Source: Kiloniella litopenaei
GTDB taxonomy: Bacteria; Pseudomonadota; Alphaproteobacteria; Kiloniellales; Kiloniellaceae
NCBI RefSeq assembly: GCF_000982415.1
Contig: NZ_LANI01000022.1
Location: forward strand, 1-64,000
Reading direction: 5' to 3'
Length of the DNA: 64,000 bases
Shown: piece by piece, positions 1-7,564 of the stretch
How the letters are laid out: every line of letters starts with the position of its first letter
Numbering within the stretch: position 1 is the stretch's first letter
Translations under genes and position numbers: made by a program
The notes under the pieces: generated by a model
What the model was told of the DNA's origin: nothing
The model's database searches: none
The model's input: only the letters and a program-made list of their open reading frames with translations

Positions 1-317
1 CCCCTCAACCAACACTGTCAAAGACCTTTTTGCAAAAAACTCACATTTTTTTAATATTACCTTCACAAGGGGTCTTTGCGTAAGTTTATTACCCGAAACA
101 TAACCATCTGTGATGTTTTCTGAAAAGAACAGATTCCCGAAAGTAAAAATCATGAAAGAATCAGTGCAAATCCATGAAGAATCCCTGACTCTAAATATGA
201 ATCGATGCAAAAAAACACGTATGATTCTTCCGCACATTATAAAAAACAACTCTCGTCCCTATAAATTTGTCCGAATTTCTGCGAATCACCCCAAACAAAA
301 AGGATTCTGCACTCGAG
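1..317. other. 5' intergenic stretch, no gene supported
   Basis: AT-rich stretch before the GNAT gene. A short plus-strand reading frame at 110-331 has no recognisable family, is rich in codons for charged and amide residues typical of AT-rich non-coding DNA, and overlaps the GNAT start; I do not call it. The only structure I see is an 8-bp inverted repeat, CAAAGACC at 19-26 and GGTCTTTG at 71-78, separated by a T-rich segment. It could be the remains of a terminator or an operator of a gene outside the window. Confidence 0.5.
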
Positions 318-839
318 ATGCCCATAGATAACGATTTTATATTCAAAAGAATCTCTTCCGACGACGCTGCCCTTTATAGAGAACTCAGATTGGAAGGCCT
401 GAAAAACACACCCGAAGCATTTGGCGCATCTTATTCGGATGAATCAACCAAAGCGCCTTCTCATTATCGGGAGCTCTTAACAAACAACGAAGTGTTTGGT
501 GCCTACACCAACAAAGGGATAATTGTTGGTATTGCTGGCTTAGCCATTCCAAGGAAAGAGAAGCTCAAACACAAAGGAATGTTGTGGGGCATCTATATAA
601 AGCCGGAAATGCGGGGTAACGGTTTGGCCAAACAACTAATTTCACAAATTATCGAAATAGCAAAGCACAGAACCGAAGAGCTTCTCTTAACTGTGGTGAC
701 ATCGAATACTTCAGCCATCAAGCTATATAAGAAGCTGGGCTTTATCGAATATGGGTGCGAACCCAGAGCCATCAAGGTTGGAGATTGTTACTATGATGAA
801 CTTCTTATGCGCTTACCACTCAAGACAAAAGCCATATAA
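318..839 (+). CDS. GNAT family N-acetyltransferase
   Basis: Predicted acetyl-CoA-dependent N-acetyltransferase of 173 residues, the usual length for a single GNAT domain. The N-terminal part (FIFKRISSDDAALYRELRLEGL) fits beta1-alpha1, and the acetyl-CoA pyrophosphate-binding motif A is visible as IKPEMRGNGLAKQLI around residues 93-107, followed by TSNTSAIKLYKKLGF (motif B), the hallmark 'NxxAIxLYxKxGF' of the family. The substrate cannot be told: GNAT enzymes modify antibiotics, ribosomal proteins, polyamines and small amines. A TTG at 267 would add 17 residues in frame, but those lack any GNAT character, so I take the ATG at 318; the upstream AAGGA lies rather far (about 13 nt). Stands alone; the next gene is on the other strand. 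Confidence 0.8.
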   Translation: MPIDNDFIFKRISSDDAALYRELRLEGLKNTPEAFGASYSDESTKAPSHYRELLTNNEVFGAYTNKGIIVGIAGLAIPRKEKLKHKGMLWGIYIKPEMRGNGLAKQLISQIIEIAKHRTEELLLTVVTSNTSAIKLYKKLGFIEYGCEPRAIKVGDCYYDELLMRLPLKTKAI

Positions 840-928
840 GAAGCATACGCCATTTCCCGATACCTAAATAACCAGATTAACGGCTAAATATCATTCCCCG
901 GACAACACCTCCCCCCCTAAAGAAGGAA

Positions 929-1867
929 TCAATCATATAGCCGCCCCTCATCAACCGCGCGAAGGTGCCCGGCAAAATCAGAAGAAGACATTAACGCCTT
1001 ACAACGCTCAAAGCGCTCAATACTGTAGGCCCAAAAATCTTCGGCCGGATTATTATTCCCGTGCTGAATTAGCCCCCAAAGCGTCCAGAGAAGATCACAC
1101 ATTGCCTTGTAGATGACCATACGACCAAGAATTTCAGCTGGTGGTTCCTCCCCCCAGTAAGCAACAAGTAATTCCCGATCCTGTTCCTCGGAAAATTCAG
1201 CTTCGACTGAAAGATCGCCAAGATCCCAGAGAGGATCATTCATCCCTGAATATTCCCAGTCCACAATCCACATCTTATCGCCGTCATCCAGAAAGTTTTC
1301 AGACAGGGGATCACAATGACACGGTGCTAACGGCAGATTTTTCTTTGAGGCCAATATATTGCGAATATTTTGTGCCTCTTCGACAACCTCGGAATACCCC
1401 TCGGGCAAGGTGACATCCAAGCCAGAGAGAACCTTCAAATACTCATCAATCATGGCAAAGAGTTCAAAACGGAACAAAAACTCCTGACCAGAGTTATGCA
1501 ACAGGGCCAAGGAATGCCCAGCACGCCCCACAGCCCCGGATACTTCTTTGAAGGCAAGAGGGCTCATTGTTTGCGCCCCCTCCAAGAATCTAGAAACCAT
1601 CACACCGCTTGCAGGATCACTATAGAGTACTTCCGCAGATACCTCTATATCCGCAGCAACTTGTGCATTATGAGATTCAACAGACCGATCAATATATGCC
1701 TCAGTTCCCTCACCGGGAATTCGAACAATATAGCTCTCGTCATTTCTCGATAGCTTAAAAACAAGGTTTGTCAGCCCACCGAGGCGTTCAACACTATAGC
1801 TGCCGGGTGTCCAATCTTCTAGCTCAGGAACCAACAACAGGACTGATGTAATTTGCTGCGCATCCAT
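929..1867 (-). CDS. choline/aminoglycoside kinase-like phosphotransferase
   Basis: 312-residue protein of the APH/choline kinase fold. Visible motifs are the nucleotide-binding N-lobe (GGLTNLVFKLS, near residues 30-40), the Brenner-type catalytic loop HCDPLSEN (184-191; the Asp is the predicted base) and the Mg-binding DWEYSG (203-208). The wording 'GGLTN' and 'DWEYSG.NDPLWDLG' resembles choline/ethanolamine kinase-like proteins (LicA type) more than antibiotic kinases. It sits 10 bp downstream of the GcvT-type oxidoreductase gene and is almost certainly co-transcribed with it. A first ATG at 1873 is directly abutted by GGGG; the second ATG (1867) has that AGGGG at 6 nt, so I prefer 1867. Inferred role: phosphorylation of an amino alcohol or methylamine-related compound handled by the neighbouring oxidase; the substrate is not proven. 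Confidence 0.8.
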   Translation of the reverse strand: MDAQQITSVLLLVPELEDWTPGSYSVERLGGLTNLVFKLSRNDESYIVRIPGEGTEAYIDRSVESHNAQVAADIEVSAEVLYSDPASGVMVSRFLEGAQTMSPLAFKEVSGAVGRAGHSLALLHNSGQEFLFRFELFAMIDEYLKVLSGLDVTLPEGYSEVVEEAQNIRNILASKKNLPLAPCHCDPLSENFLDDGDKMWIVDWEYSGMNDPLWDLGDLSVEAEFSEEQDRELLVAYWGEEPPAEILGRMVIYKAMCDLLWTLWGLIQHGNNNPAEDFWAYSIERFERCKALMSSSDFAGHLRAVDEGRLYD

Positions 1868-1877
1868 TTCCATCCCC

Positions 1878-4301
1878 TTACATTTTTAATCGCTTATTCG
1901 TCGGATCATACAATGCGCCATCAACACGCACTGCAGGATAGCGTTTACCAAAAGCTTCAATCTCGAATCCCTGTTGGTCAGCAAGCGAAGCAGGAAGATA
2001 ACCCATCGCAATTTGCGTCCCGATTGTATGACCATGATTTGCAGATGTCGTCAGCCCAACCACATCATCCCCGTGGAAAATTGTTTCTGCACCATAAAGA
2101 GAGACATCAGCCTCAACAGTAAAGGTCGATAATTTTTCAGTCGGCCCACTTTCCTTGATCGACAAAAGAGCTTCACGGCCAATGAAATTTTCTTTTGATT
2201 TCAACGCGACCTTAAAACCCAGCCCCGCCGCATAGGGATTGTAATCTGGGGTTACTTCCGAGCTCCAATAGACATAGCCCTTTTCCAATCTCAAGCTATC
2301 AATCGCCCGGTAACCAATATTGGCAATTTCATAGGATTGCCCTGCCTCCCAGAGCTTTTCGTACACATGAGCAGTAAATTCAGTTGGAATATGTAATTCC
2401 CAACCCAATTCACCAACATAACCAATACGCAACGCCCAAAGAGTTGCAGCGCCAATTTCAATTTGTTGACAGGTCGAAAAAGGGAAAGCGTCGTTGGAAA
2501 TATCTTCCCGCGTAACAGACTGCAAAACAGCCCTTGAATTTGGCCCACAGATATTGATCACGGCCCGGGCAGAAGTCACATCAAACGTATGGACCGACCC
2601 ATCTGCTGGTAAATGTGATTTAATCCAATGAAAATCATGCGTCGCAAAACCGCTACCTGTAATAATATAAAAGCGCTCACGCCCCAGACGACAAATCGTC
2701 AAGTCAGCTTCAATCCCGCCTTTTTCGTTACAAAGCTGAGTATAGATAACCGATCCATCTGGCTTATCAAGGTTTGAAATAGCGAGCCTTTGCAAGGCTG
2801 CTAATGCGCCCGGCCCGACAACTTCCATCTTCGCAAAAGAGGATTGATCTATTAATCCCACATTCTCTCGCACTGCCTTGCACTCTTTGGCAACAGGAGA
2901 GAACCAGTTTGTTTTCTTGCGGTCAAAATCCAGCTGATCAACAGCTTCTTCCCTATCCTGCGCAAACCAGTTTGGGCGCTCCCAGCCCGCTTTGCTGCCA
3001 TAACAGGCCCCTTTTTCCTTCAAGATATCATAAAGCGGGCTGCGTCTTATTCCTCTGGCCGCTTCGGCTTCCTCGCCTGGTTTATGGAGCAGGTAATGCC
3101 CCCCATAGTGTTCAACGGCACGGTTATACATAAAATAGTTAGTGTTATGATGTTCACTGAACCGCCGAATATCCAGGGGCCAAAGATCAAGGCTCGGGGC
3201 TTCATTAACGATCCACTCAGCCATCATTTGCCCGGCGCCACCGCCTGCGGCAATCCCGTAGAGGAAACCACTGGCAACAAAATAGTTATCAAGCTCAACG
3301 GCCTTTCCCATTACAAAGTCACCATCTGCAGAATAGGGAATAGGGCCATTAATAAGTTCGCGAATACCAACAGAGTTAATTACCGGTGTGATTTCCGAAG
3401 CCAGACAAGCCAACTGTTCAAAGCGGTCAAAATTTCCACCCAGTAGTTCCCGCCCGAATCCCTGAGGAATACCATCATCCCCAAAGGGAAGCGTTCCTTT
3501 TTCATATCCGCCGACAACCATTCCTCGCACTTCTGGCTTGTAATAGACCAACCGATCCGGATCACGCATGGTTGGCATGTTCTTGGGCATATCAGGGATT
3601 GGATCAGTGATCATGTATTGATGTTCCAAAGCACACGCGGGCACTTTTACGTTACTAAGCTTGCCGAGATCCCGAGACCACATACCACCAGCATTTACCA
3701 ATATGTCGAAAGTCCAAGTTCCCTCAGAGGTAACGACCTCGGTGGCTTGCCGTCCGTTTCGACGCACTTCCAGTACTTCGACACCCTGGTAAATTTTTGC
3801 CCCCTGATCTCGGGCCCCCTTTGCCAATGCCTGACAAACCGAACTTGGGTCAATATAACCATCACTTGGAATGTAGGCCGCCCCTTCGACACCGTCCGTT
3901 GTCATAATCGGAAAGAGTTCCTGAGCCTCTTGTGTCGTCAGGATTTGCATCTCAAGACCAAAGCTTTTGGACGTTGTCGCCAAACGCTTTATTTCGAGCA
4001 TGCGATCCTTAGAACTTGCCAATCTAAGGCTGCCAACCTTTTTCCAATCCAGTGCTTGCCCGGTTTCGGCTTCTAGCTTGTCATATAGTTCAACAGATTT
4101 CTGTAACATGCGGGTTGTATTCCGCGAGGATCTTAACTGCCCAACCAAACCAGCGGCATGCCATGTTGCCCCATGGGTTAACTGATTTTTTTCCAAAACA
4201 GCCACATCCTGCTTGCCCATACGCGTCAGATGATAGGCAATAGAACACCCTATAATCCCACCCCCGACAACAAGAACCTCTACATGACGCCGATCAGTCA
4301 T
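1878..4301 (-). CDS. FAD-dependent oxidoreductase with GcvT domain (dimethylglycine/sarcosine dehydrogenase family)
   Basis: 807 residues, the normal length for the DMGDH/SarDH family. The N-terminal half is a DAO-type FAD domain with the dinucleotide motif GGGIIG (residues 13-18) and ATWHAAGL, whose His48 corresponds to the histidine that binds FAD covalently in mammalian dimethylglycine dehydrogenase. The C-terminal half (about 430-800) is a GcvT/aminomethyltransferase barrel that would pass the oxidised methyl group to tetrahydrofolate. Family knowledge: N-methyl glycines are demethylated, yielding 5,10-methylene-THF. The start at 4301 has GGGAGAAAGTG just before ATG; a longer in-frame start at 4352 adds a 17-residue extension without support. 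It is first in an operon with the kinase-like gene and is divergent from a DeoR-type regulator. The exact substrate (sarcosine, dimethylglycine, other N-methyl amine) is open. Confidence 0.88.
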   Translation of the reverse strand: MTDRRHVEVLVVGGGIIGCSIAYHLTRMGKQDVAVLEKNQLTHGATWHAAGLVGQLRSSRNTTRMLQKSVELYDKLEAETGQALDWKKVGSLRLASSKDRMLEIKRLATTSKSFGLEMQILTTQEAQELFPIMTTDGVEGAAYIPSDGYIDPSSVCQALAKGARDQGAKIYQGVEVLEVRRNGRQATEVVTSEGTWTFDILVNAGGMWSRDLGKLSNVKVPACALEHQYMITDPIPDMPKNMPTMRDPDRLVYYKPEVRGMVVGGYEKGTLPFGDDGIPQGFGRELLGGNFDRFEQLACLASEITPVINSVGIRELINGPIPYSADGDFVMGKAVELDNYFVASGFLYGIAAGGGAGQMMAEWIVNEAPSLDLWPLDIRRFSEHHNTNYFMYNRAVEHYGGHYLLHKPGEEAEAARGIRRSPLYDILKEKGACYGSKAGWERPNWFAQDREEAVDQLDFDRKKTNWFSPVAKECKAVRENVGLIDQSSFAKMEVVGPGALAALQRLAISNLDKPDGSVIYTQLCNEKGGIEADLTICRLGRERFYIITGSGFATHDFHWIKSHLPADGSVHTFDVTSARAVINICGPNSRAVLQSVTREDISNDAFPFSTCQQIEIGAATLWALRIGYVGELGWELHIPTEFTAHVYEKLWEAGQSYEIANIGYRAIDSLRLEKGYVYWSSEVTPDYNPYAAGLGFKVALKSKENFIGREALLSIKESGPTEKLSTFTVEADVSLYGAETIFHGDDVVGLTTSANHGHTIGTQIAMGYLPASLADQQGFEIEAFGKRYPAVRVDGALYDPTNKRLKM

Positions 4302-4327
4302 CACTTTCTCCCTAGAGCAACAAATGC

Positions 4328-4429
4328 CCACATAAATCCACAATAACCACATAAAACCACTTAAATTAGAGTCGCGTCAATCACAAAAACTCAAAATTTG
4401 AGGATAAATTATGTTTTTCTTGTGGATTT
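4328..4429. promoter_or_regulatory. divergent regulatory region with palindrome and repeated half-sites
   Basis: Between the oxidoreductase operon and the deoR-type gene. I see a 13-bp palindrome CTCAAAATTTGAG (4390-4402), two direct copies of CCACATAAA spaced 19 bp apart (4328-4336 and 4347-4355), and a perfect 10-bp inverted pair AAATCCACAA (4334-4343) / TTGTGGATTT (4420-4429). Such spaced repeats around a divergent promoter are typical of operators for the adjacent regulator. Which of them the DeoR protein binds cannot be decided by eye. Confidence 0.5.
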
Positions 4430-4476
4430 GATGTTATAGACAGAGAAACAACAGCAAAGATATGAAATAGAATTAA

Positions 4477-5256
4477 ATGACCCCTTCAAAACGCCAACTC
4501 GATATCCTGAAAAACGTTCGCTTTAATGGCTTTTGCACCACGTCCGCTCTTGCAGATACCCTTGAGGTTTCAATGGAAACAATCCGCAGGAATGTAAATA
4601 GCCTTGTCGCAGAAGGTTTATTGGAAAAAGTACACGGTGGCGTCTCACTTCCTGAAAGTATTCCAGAACCATCCTTTTCCCGGCGGCTTGCAGAGGATAA
4701 AGAAGCCAAACAACAGATCGCCGCCCTGGTCGCAGCACAAATTCGCAACGGAGAATCACTTTTTCTCGATAATAGCTCGACCACTGCTTACGTTGCCATG
4801 GCACTTAGCGAACATAAAAATTTGTTCATCGTTACAAACTCGGCCTCGATTGCCAATATACTGGTAAGTAGAAATGGAAACAGAGTATTTTTAGCCGGGG
4901 GAGAGCTGAGGGAACATGACGCAGGCGCTTTCGGCCCCGAGGCGTTGGAATTCGTAAGTCGGTTTGAGCTGGACCACGCGATACTATCGGCATCAGCTGT
5001 GCATTGCGAAAAGGGTTTTATGGTCAACCATCTTTGCGAAGCAGTATTCTCTCAAACCCTAATCAGCCATTCCCAACAGACCATTATGGCGCTTGACCAA
5101 AGCAAGTTTGATAAAATGGCCCCGGTTAAACAATGCGACTTCTCTCAAATCAATCAATTTGTCACGAACAACGCGCCTCTGGACCCTTTGCGAGAAGCAA
5201 TTAAACTTGGCGACTGTGATTTACTGACCGCAGAACAACAAACCTTTTCACAGTAG
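4477..5256 (+). CDS. DeoR/GlpR family transcriptional regulator
   Basis: 259 residues, the family's usual length. The N-terminal winged helix-turn-helix (residues 3-58: KRQLDILKNVRFNG, then STSALADTLEVSMETIRRNVNSL-like text and a closing GLLEKVHGG) matches the DeoR signature with ETIRR in the recognition helix and the conserved HGG after it. The C-terminal DeoRC sugar-phosphate-sensing domain carries FLDNSSTTAYVAMAL and LAGGELRE, the equivalents of the conserved effector-loop motifs. Family members are usually repressors that respond to phosphorylated metabolites. Divergent orientation to the oxidoreductase and kinase-like operon makes that operon the likely target, and a phosphorylated product of the kinase-like protein a plausible effector (inference). 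Confidence 0.85.
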   Translation: MTPSKRQLDILKNVRFNGFCTTSALADTLEVSMETIRRNVNSLVAEGLLEKVHGGVSLPESIPEPSFSRRLAEDKEAKQQIAALVAAQIRNGESLFLDNSSTTAYVAMALSEHKNLFIVTNSASIANILVSRNGNRVFLAGGELREHDAGAFGPEALEFVSRFELDHAILSASAVHCEKGFMVNHLCEAVFSQTLISHSQQTIMALDQSKFDKMAPVKQCDFSQINQFVTNNAPLDPLREAIKLGDCDLLTAEQQTFSQ

Positions 5257-5354
5257 AAATTTGCAGATTATACCAATCACCCGCCATCAGCCCCCTTGCC
5301 TAATCGCAATTCCTCTGTGATCTTAGGCGCTTAAGTAAAGAGGGCAAACTAGGA

Positions 5355-6365
5355 ATGAATGCAAGCACAGAACCAGCAAACGGACAGGTCGTGATCGGGC
5401 TGAATGCCGTTATTGTTGCGATTATTGAAGAGCAACCAAAGGTTCTTGTCGTACAACATACATCCGAAACATTGACTGCCCAGCACGAAACCCTGACAGA
5501 ACGAACAGCTCTGCCCCATGACAATCGGCACGAAGCTCTTCCCTTTGGCCCCTTCTACCCGCTTAAACACCGCACCCTTGAGACAGGATTGAGATCATGG
5601 GTGGAAGAACAGACAGATCATGACATCGGGTATGTCGAACAGCTCTATACATTCGGCAACGAGGGACGTGACCCTCGTGAAGAAGCAGGCGGCGCCCGTC
5701 TGGTGTCCGTTGGTTACCTTGCTTTGGTGCAAGACACCGGGCCAACCGCAATTGAGAATGCAGTTTGGCAGGACTGGTATCGTTTCTTCCCATGGGAAGA
5801 TTGGCGCGATGGTACGCCCTCTATATTAGAGAGCGATATTATTCCCGCCTTACGAAGCTGGATTGTAAATGCCCCAAATAGCGACGAAAAAAAAGATCGC
5901 TACGAACGAACCTGCATCACCTTTGGATTGGATGACACTCCCTGGAACGATGAACTGGTTCTCGAGCGGTACGAGCTCCTCTATGAAGCAAGTTTAGTCA
6001 CAGAACGACAAGATAGCTTGAATGGAGAAAAAATAAGTGACCATCGCGGAACCGCAATGGCACTGGATCATCGACGCATTTTAGCAACAGCTATTGGGCG
6101 CCTGCGGGGTAAAATAAAATATCGACCTGTCGTGTTTGAGTTGATGCCCCCAACCTTTACCCTGTTGCAACTCCAAAAAGTTGTCGAGGCTCTCTCGGGA
6201 TCCCTTCTCCATAAACAGAATTTTCGGCGCCTGATCGAGAAAAAGGGTCTGGTGGAAGCAACGGGTAAAATCGAAAGCCAGACCGGGGGGCGTCCGGCCA
6301 GTCAGTTCCGTTTTCGGCGTGAAGTCCTTAAAGAACGACAAGCACTGGGTGTCCGGCAAAACTGA
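5355..6365 (+). CDS. nrtR: NrtR-like Nudix-related transcriptional regulator of NAD metabolism
   Basis: 336 residues with the two-part NrtR layout: an N-terminal Nudix-like domain (about 12-175) and a C-terminal winged helix (about 255-325). Family landmarks are TFGNEGRDPR (99-108) followed by RLVSVGYLALV, and LLQLQKVVEAL ... HKQNFRR (about 270-292) in the wing-helix region. The Nudix box is eroded (RSWVEEQTD, lacking the standard REUXEEXGU spacing), as in regulators that bind ADP-ribose-type ligands without hydrolysing them. It is longer than typical NrtR proteins (about 220-250 residues) because of an insertion around 175-240. Placed directly before nadABC on the same strand; the three repeats at 6408-6520 are the likely targets. 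ATG at 5355 follows AGGA at about 6 nt. Confidence 0.82.
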   Translation: MNASTEPANGQVVIGLNAVIVAIIEEQPKVLVVQHTSETLTAQHETLTERTALPHDNRHEALPFGPFYPLKHRTLETGLRSWVEEQTDHDIGYVEQLYTFGNEGRDPREEAGGARLVSVGYLALVQDTGPTAIENAVWQDWYRFFPWEDWRDGTPSILESDIIPALRSWIVNAPNSDEKKDRYERTCITFGLDDTPWNDELVLERYELLYEASLVTERQDSLNGEKISDHRGTAMALDHRRILATAIGRLRGKIKYRPVVFELMPPTFTLLQLQKVVEALSGSLLHKQNFRRLIEKKGLVEATGKIESQTGGRPASQFRFRREVLKERQALGVRQN

Positions 6366-6407
6366 CTCTCTCAAAAAAACCCGAGTCATCTCTGCACCAC
6401 CCTACTT

Positions 6408-6426
6408 ATACTAATATTGAGCATAA
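6408..6426 (+). promoter_or_regulatory. operator-like repeat A before nadA
   Basis: ATACTAATATTGAGCATAA. First of three 19-bp copies sharing ATACTCAwwTGnAGCAwAA; the core approximates the palindrome CTCAnnTGAG. Lies 104 bp upstream of the nadA start. Proposed binding site of the neighbouring NrtR-like protein (inference from position and repetition). Confidence 0.6.
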
Positions 6427-6443
6427 TATGCTTGACCCAAGTA

Positions 6444-6462
6444 ATACTCATTTGTAGCATAA
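6444..6462 (+). promoter_or_regulatory. operator-like repeat B before nadA
   Basis: ATACTCATTTGTAGCATAA. Second copy, starting 36 bp after copy A, i.e. between three and four helical turns. Shares 15 of 19 positions with copy A by eye. Confidence 0.6.
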
Positions 6463-6501
6463 GCCAAACAGGGGCTACCCATCTTTTTTTATAGCCCCCT
6501 T

Positions 6502-6520
6502 ATACTCAAATGGAGCAAAA
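6502..6520 (+). promoter_or_regulatory. operator-like repeat C overlapping the nadA ribosome-binding region
   Basis: ATACTCAAATGGAGCAAAA. Third copy, 58 bp after copy B, ending just before the AGAGG ribosome-binding site of nadA. A protein bound here would block transcription or the start of the message. Confidence 0.6.
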
Positions 6521-6529
6521 GAGGTTGTC

Positions 6530-7552
6530 ATGTCTGCCAATATCGCACTAGCAGAGACAGAAGAATACACATACACCCCAGAAGTAGCCAAACGTACTGC
6601 AGCTGTCTTTGATCAGGTTTACCCCGCGATAAGTAAGGAAGAATGGCCCGATTTTGCACCTTATGTTGATGAGATCCTGCGGTTAAAAAAAGAACGTAAT
6701 GCAGTTGTTCTCGCCCACAACTATCAGACCAGAGATATCTATCACTGCGTTTCTGATATCGTCGGGGACTCACTGGCTCTGGCACAAAAGGCCGTTGATG
6801 TCGAAGCCGACGTCATTGTCATGGCGGGGGTTCACTTTATGGCCGAAACAACAAAGCTTCTTAACCCGTCCAAAACCGTCTTGATACCAGACCCCAAAGC
6901 CGGGTGCTCACTGGCAGATTCCATCACAGGTGAAGATGTACGTAATCTTCGCAAAAAATATCCCGGCGTGCCGATTGTGACCTATGTAAACACCTCGGTC
7001 GAAGTAAAAGCTGAATCAGATATCTGCTGCACATCGGGCAATGCTGTGAAAATTGTTGAATCATTGGGTGTGGATCGGGTGCTCTTGATCCCCGACCGTT
7101 TTCTTGCCGCCAATGTTGCCGCCGAAACCAACGTTGAGATTCTGACATGGCAAGGCGAATGCGAAGTACATGAACGCTTTACGGCACGACAGGTTACTCA
7201 ACTGCGCAAAGCGCACCCCAACGTCACCGTCCTTGCACACCCGGAATGCCCACCAGAAGTTGTCGAAGCTGCGGACTATTCAGGATCAACAGCAGGTATG
7301 ATCAATTTTGTATCAGAGCAAAAACCAGCCGAAGTTGCCCTGATCACCGAATGTTCTATGGGCGATAACATAGCTTCTGAAAACCCGGATACCAACTTCA
7401 TCAGATCCTGTAATCTTTGCCCCCATATGCAACGTATCAATCTGATGAACATCTGTGAGTCCCTAAAGACCATGACCCACGAGGTTACTGTCGACCCTGC
7501 CCTTGCTGATCGGGCACGTCTTGCGGTTCAACGCATGCTGGATGCAAGTTAG
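6530..7552 (+). CDS. nadA: quinolinate synthase A
   Basis: NadA condenses iminoaspartate with dihydroxyacetone phosphate to quinolinate, the second step of de novo NAD synthesis, in the cytoplasm with a 4Fe-4S cluster. 340 residues, normal length. The three expected cluster cysteines are visible: Cys126 (AGCSLAD), Cys211 (GECEVHERF) and Cys297 (CNLCPHM). Further family motifs are LAHNYQTRDIY (61-71) and VMAGVHFMAETTK. ATG at 6530 is preceded by AAGAGG at 5 nt. First gene of nadABC with only 12 bp to nadB; probably controlled from the repeats at 6408-6520. Confidence 0.97.
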   Translation: MSANIALAETEEYTYTPEVAKRTAAVFDQVYPAISKEEWPDFAPYVDEILRLKKERNAVVLAHNYQTRDIYHCVSDIVGDSLALAQKAVDVEADVIVMAGVHFMAETTKLLNPSKTVLIPDPKAGCSLADSITGEDVRNLRKKYPGVPIVTYVNTSVEVKAESDICCTSGNAVKIVESLGVDRVLLIPDRFLAANVAAETNVEILTWQGECEVHERFTARQVTQLRKAHPNVTVLAHPECPPEVVEAADYSGSTAGMINFVSEQKPAEVALITECSMGDNIASENPDTNFIRSCNLCPHMQRINLMNICESLKTMTHEVTVDPALADRARLAVQRMLDAS

Positions 7553-7564
7553 GAAGGCTTCGCC

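Noticed and set aside
110-331. 73-codon plus-strand frame before the GNAT gene
   Set aside because: No family pattern, overlaps the GNAT start and has composition expected of AT-rich non-coding DNA.
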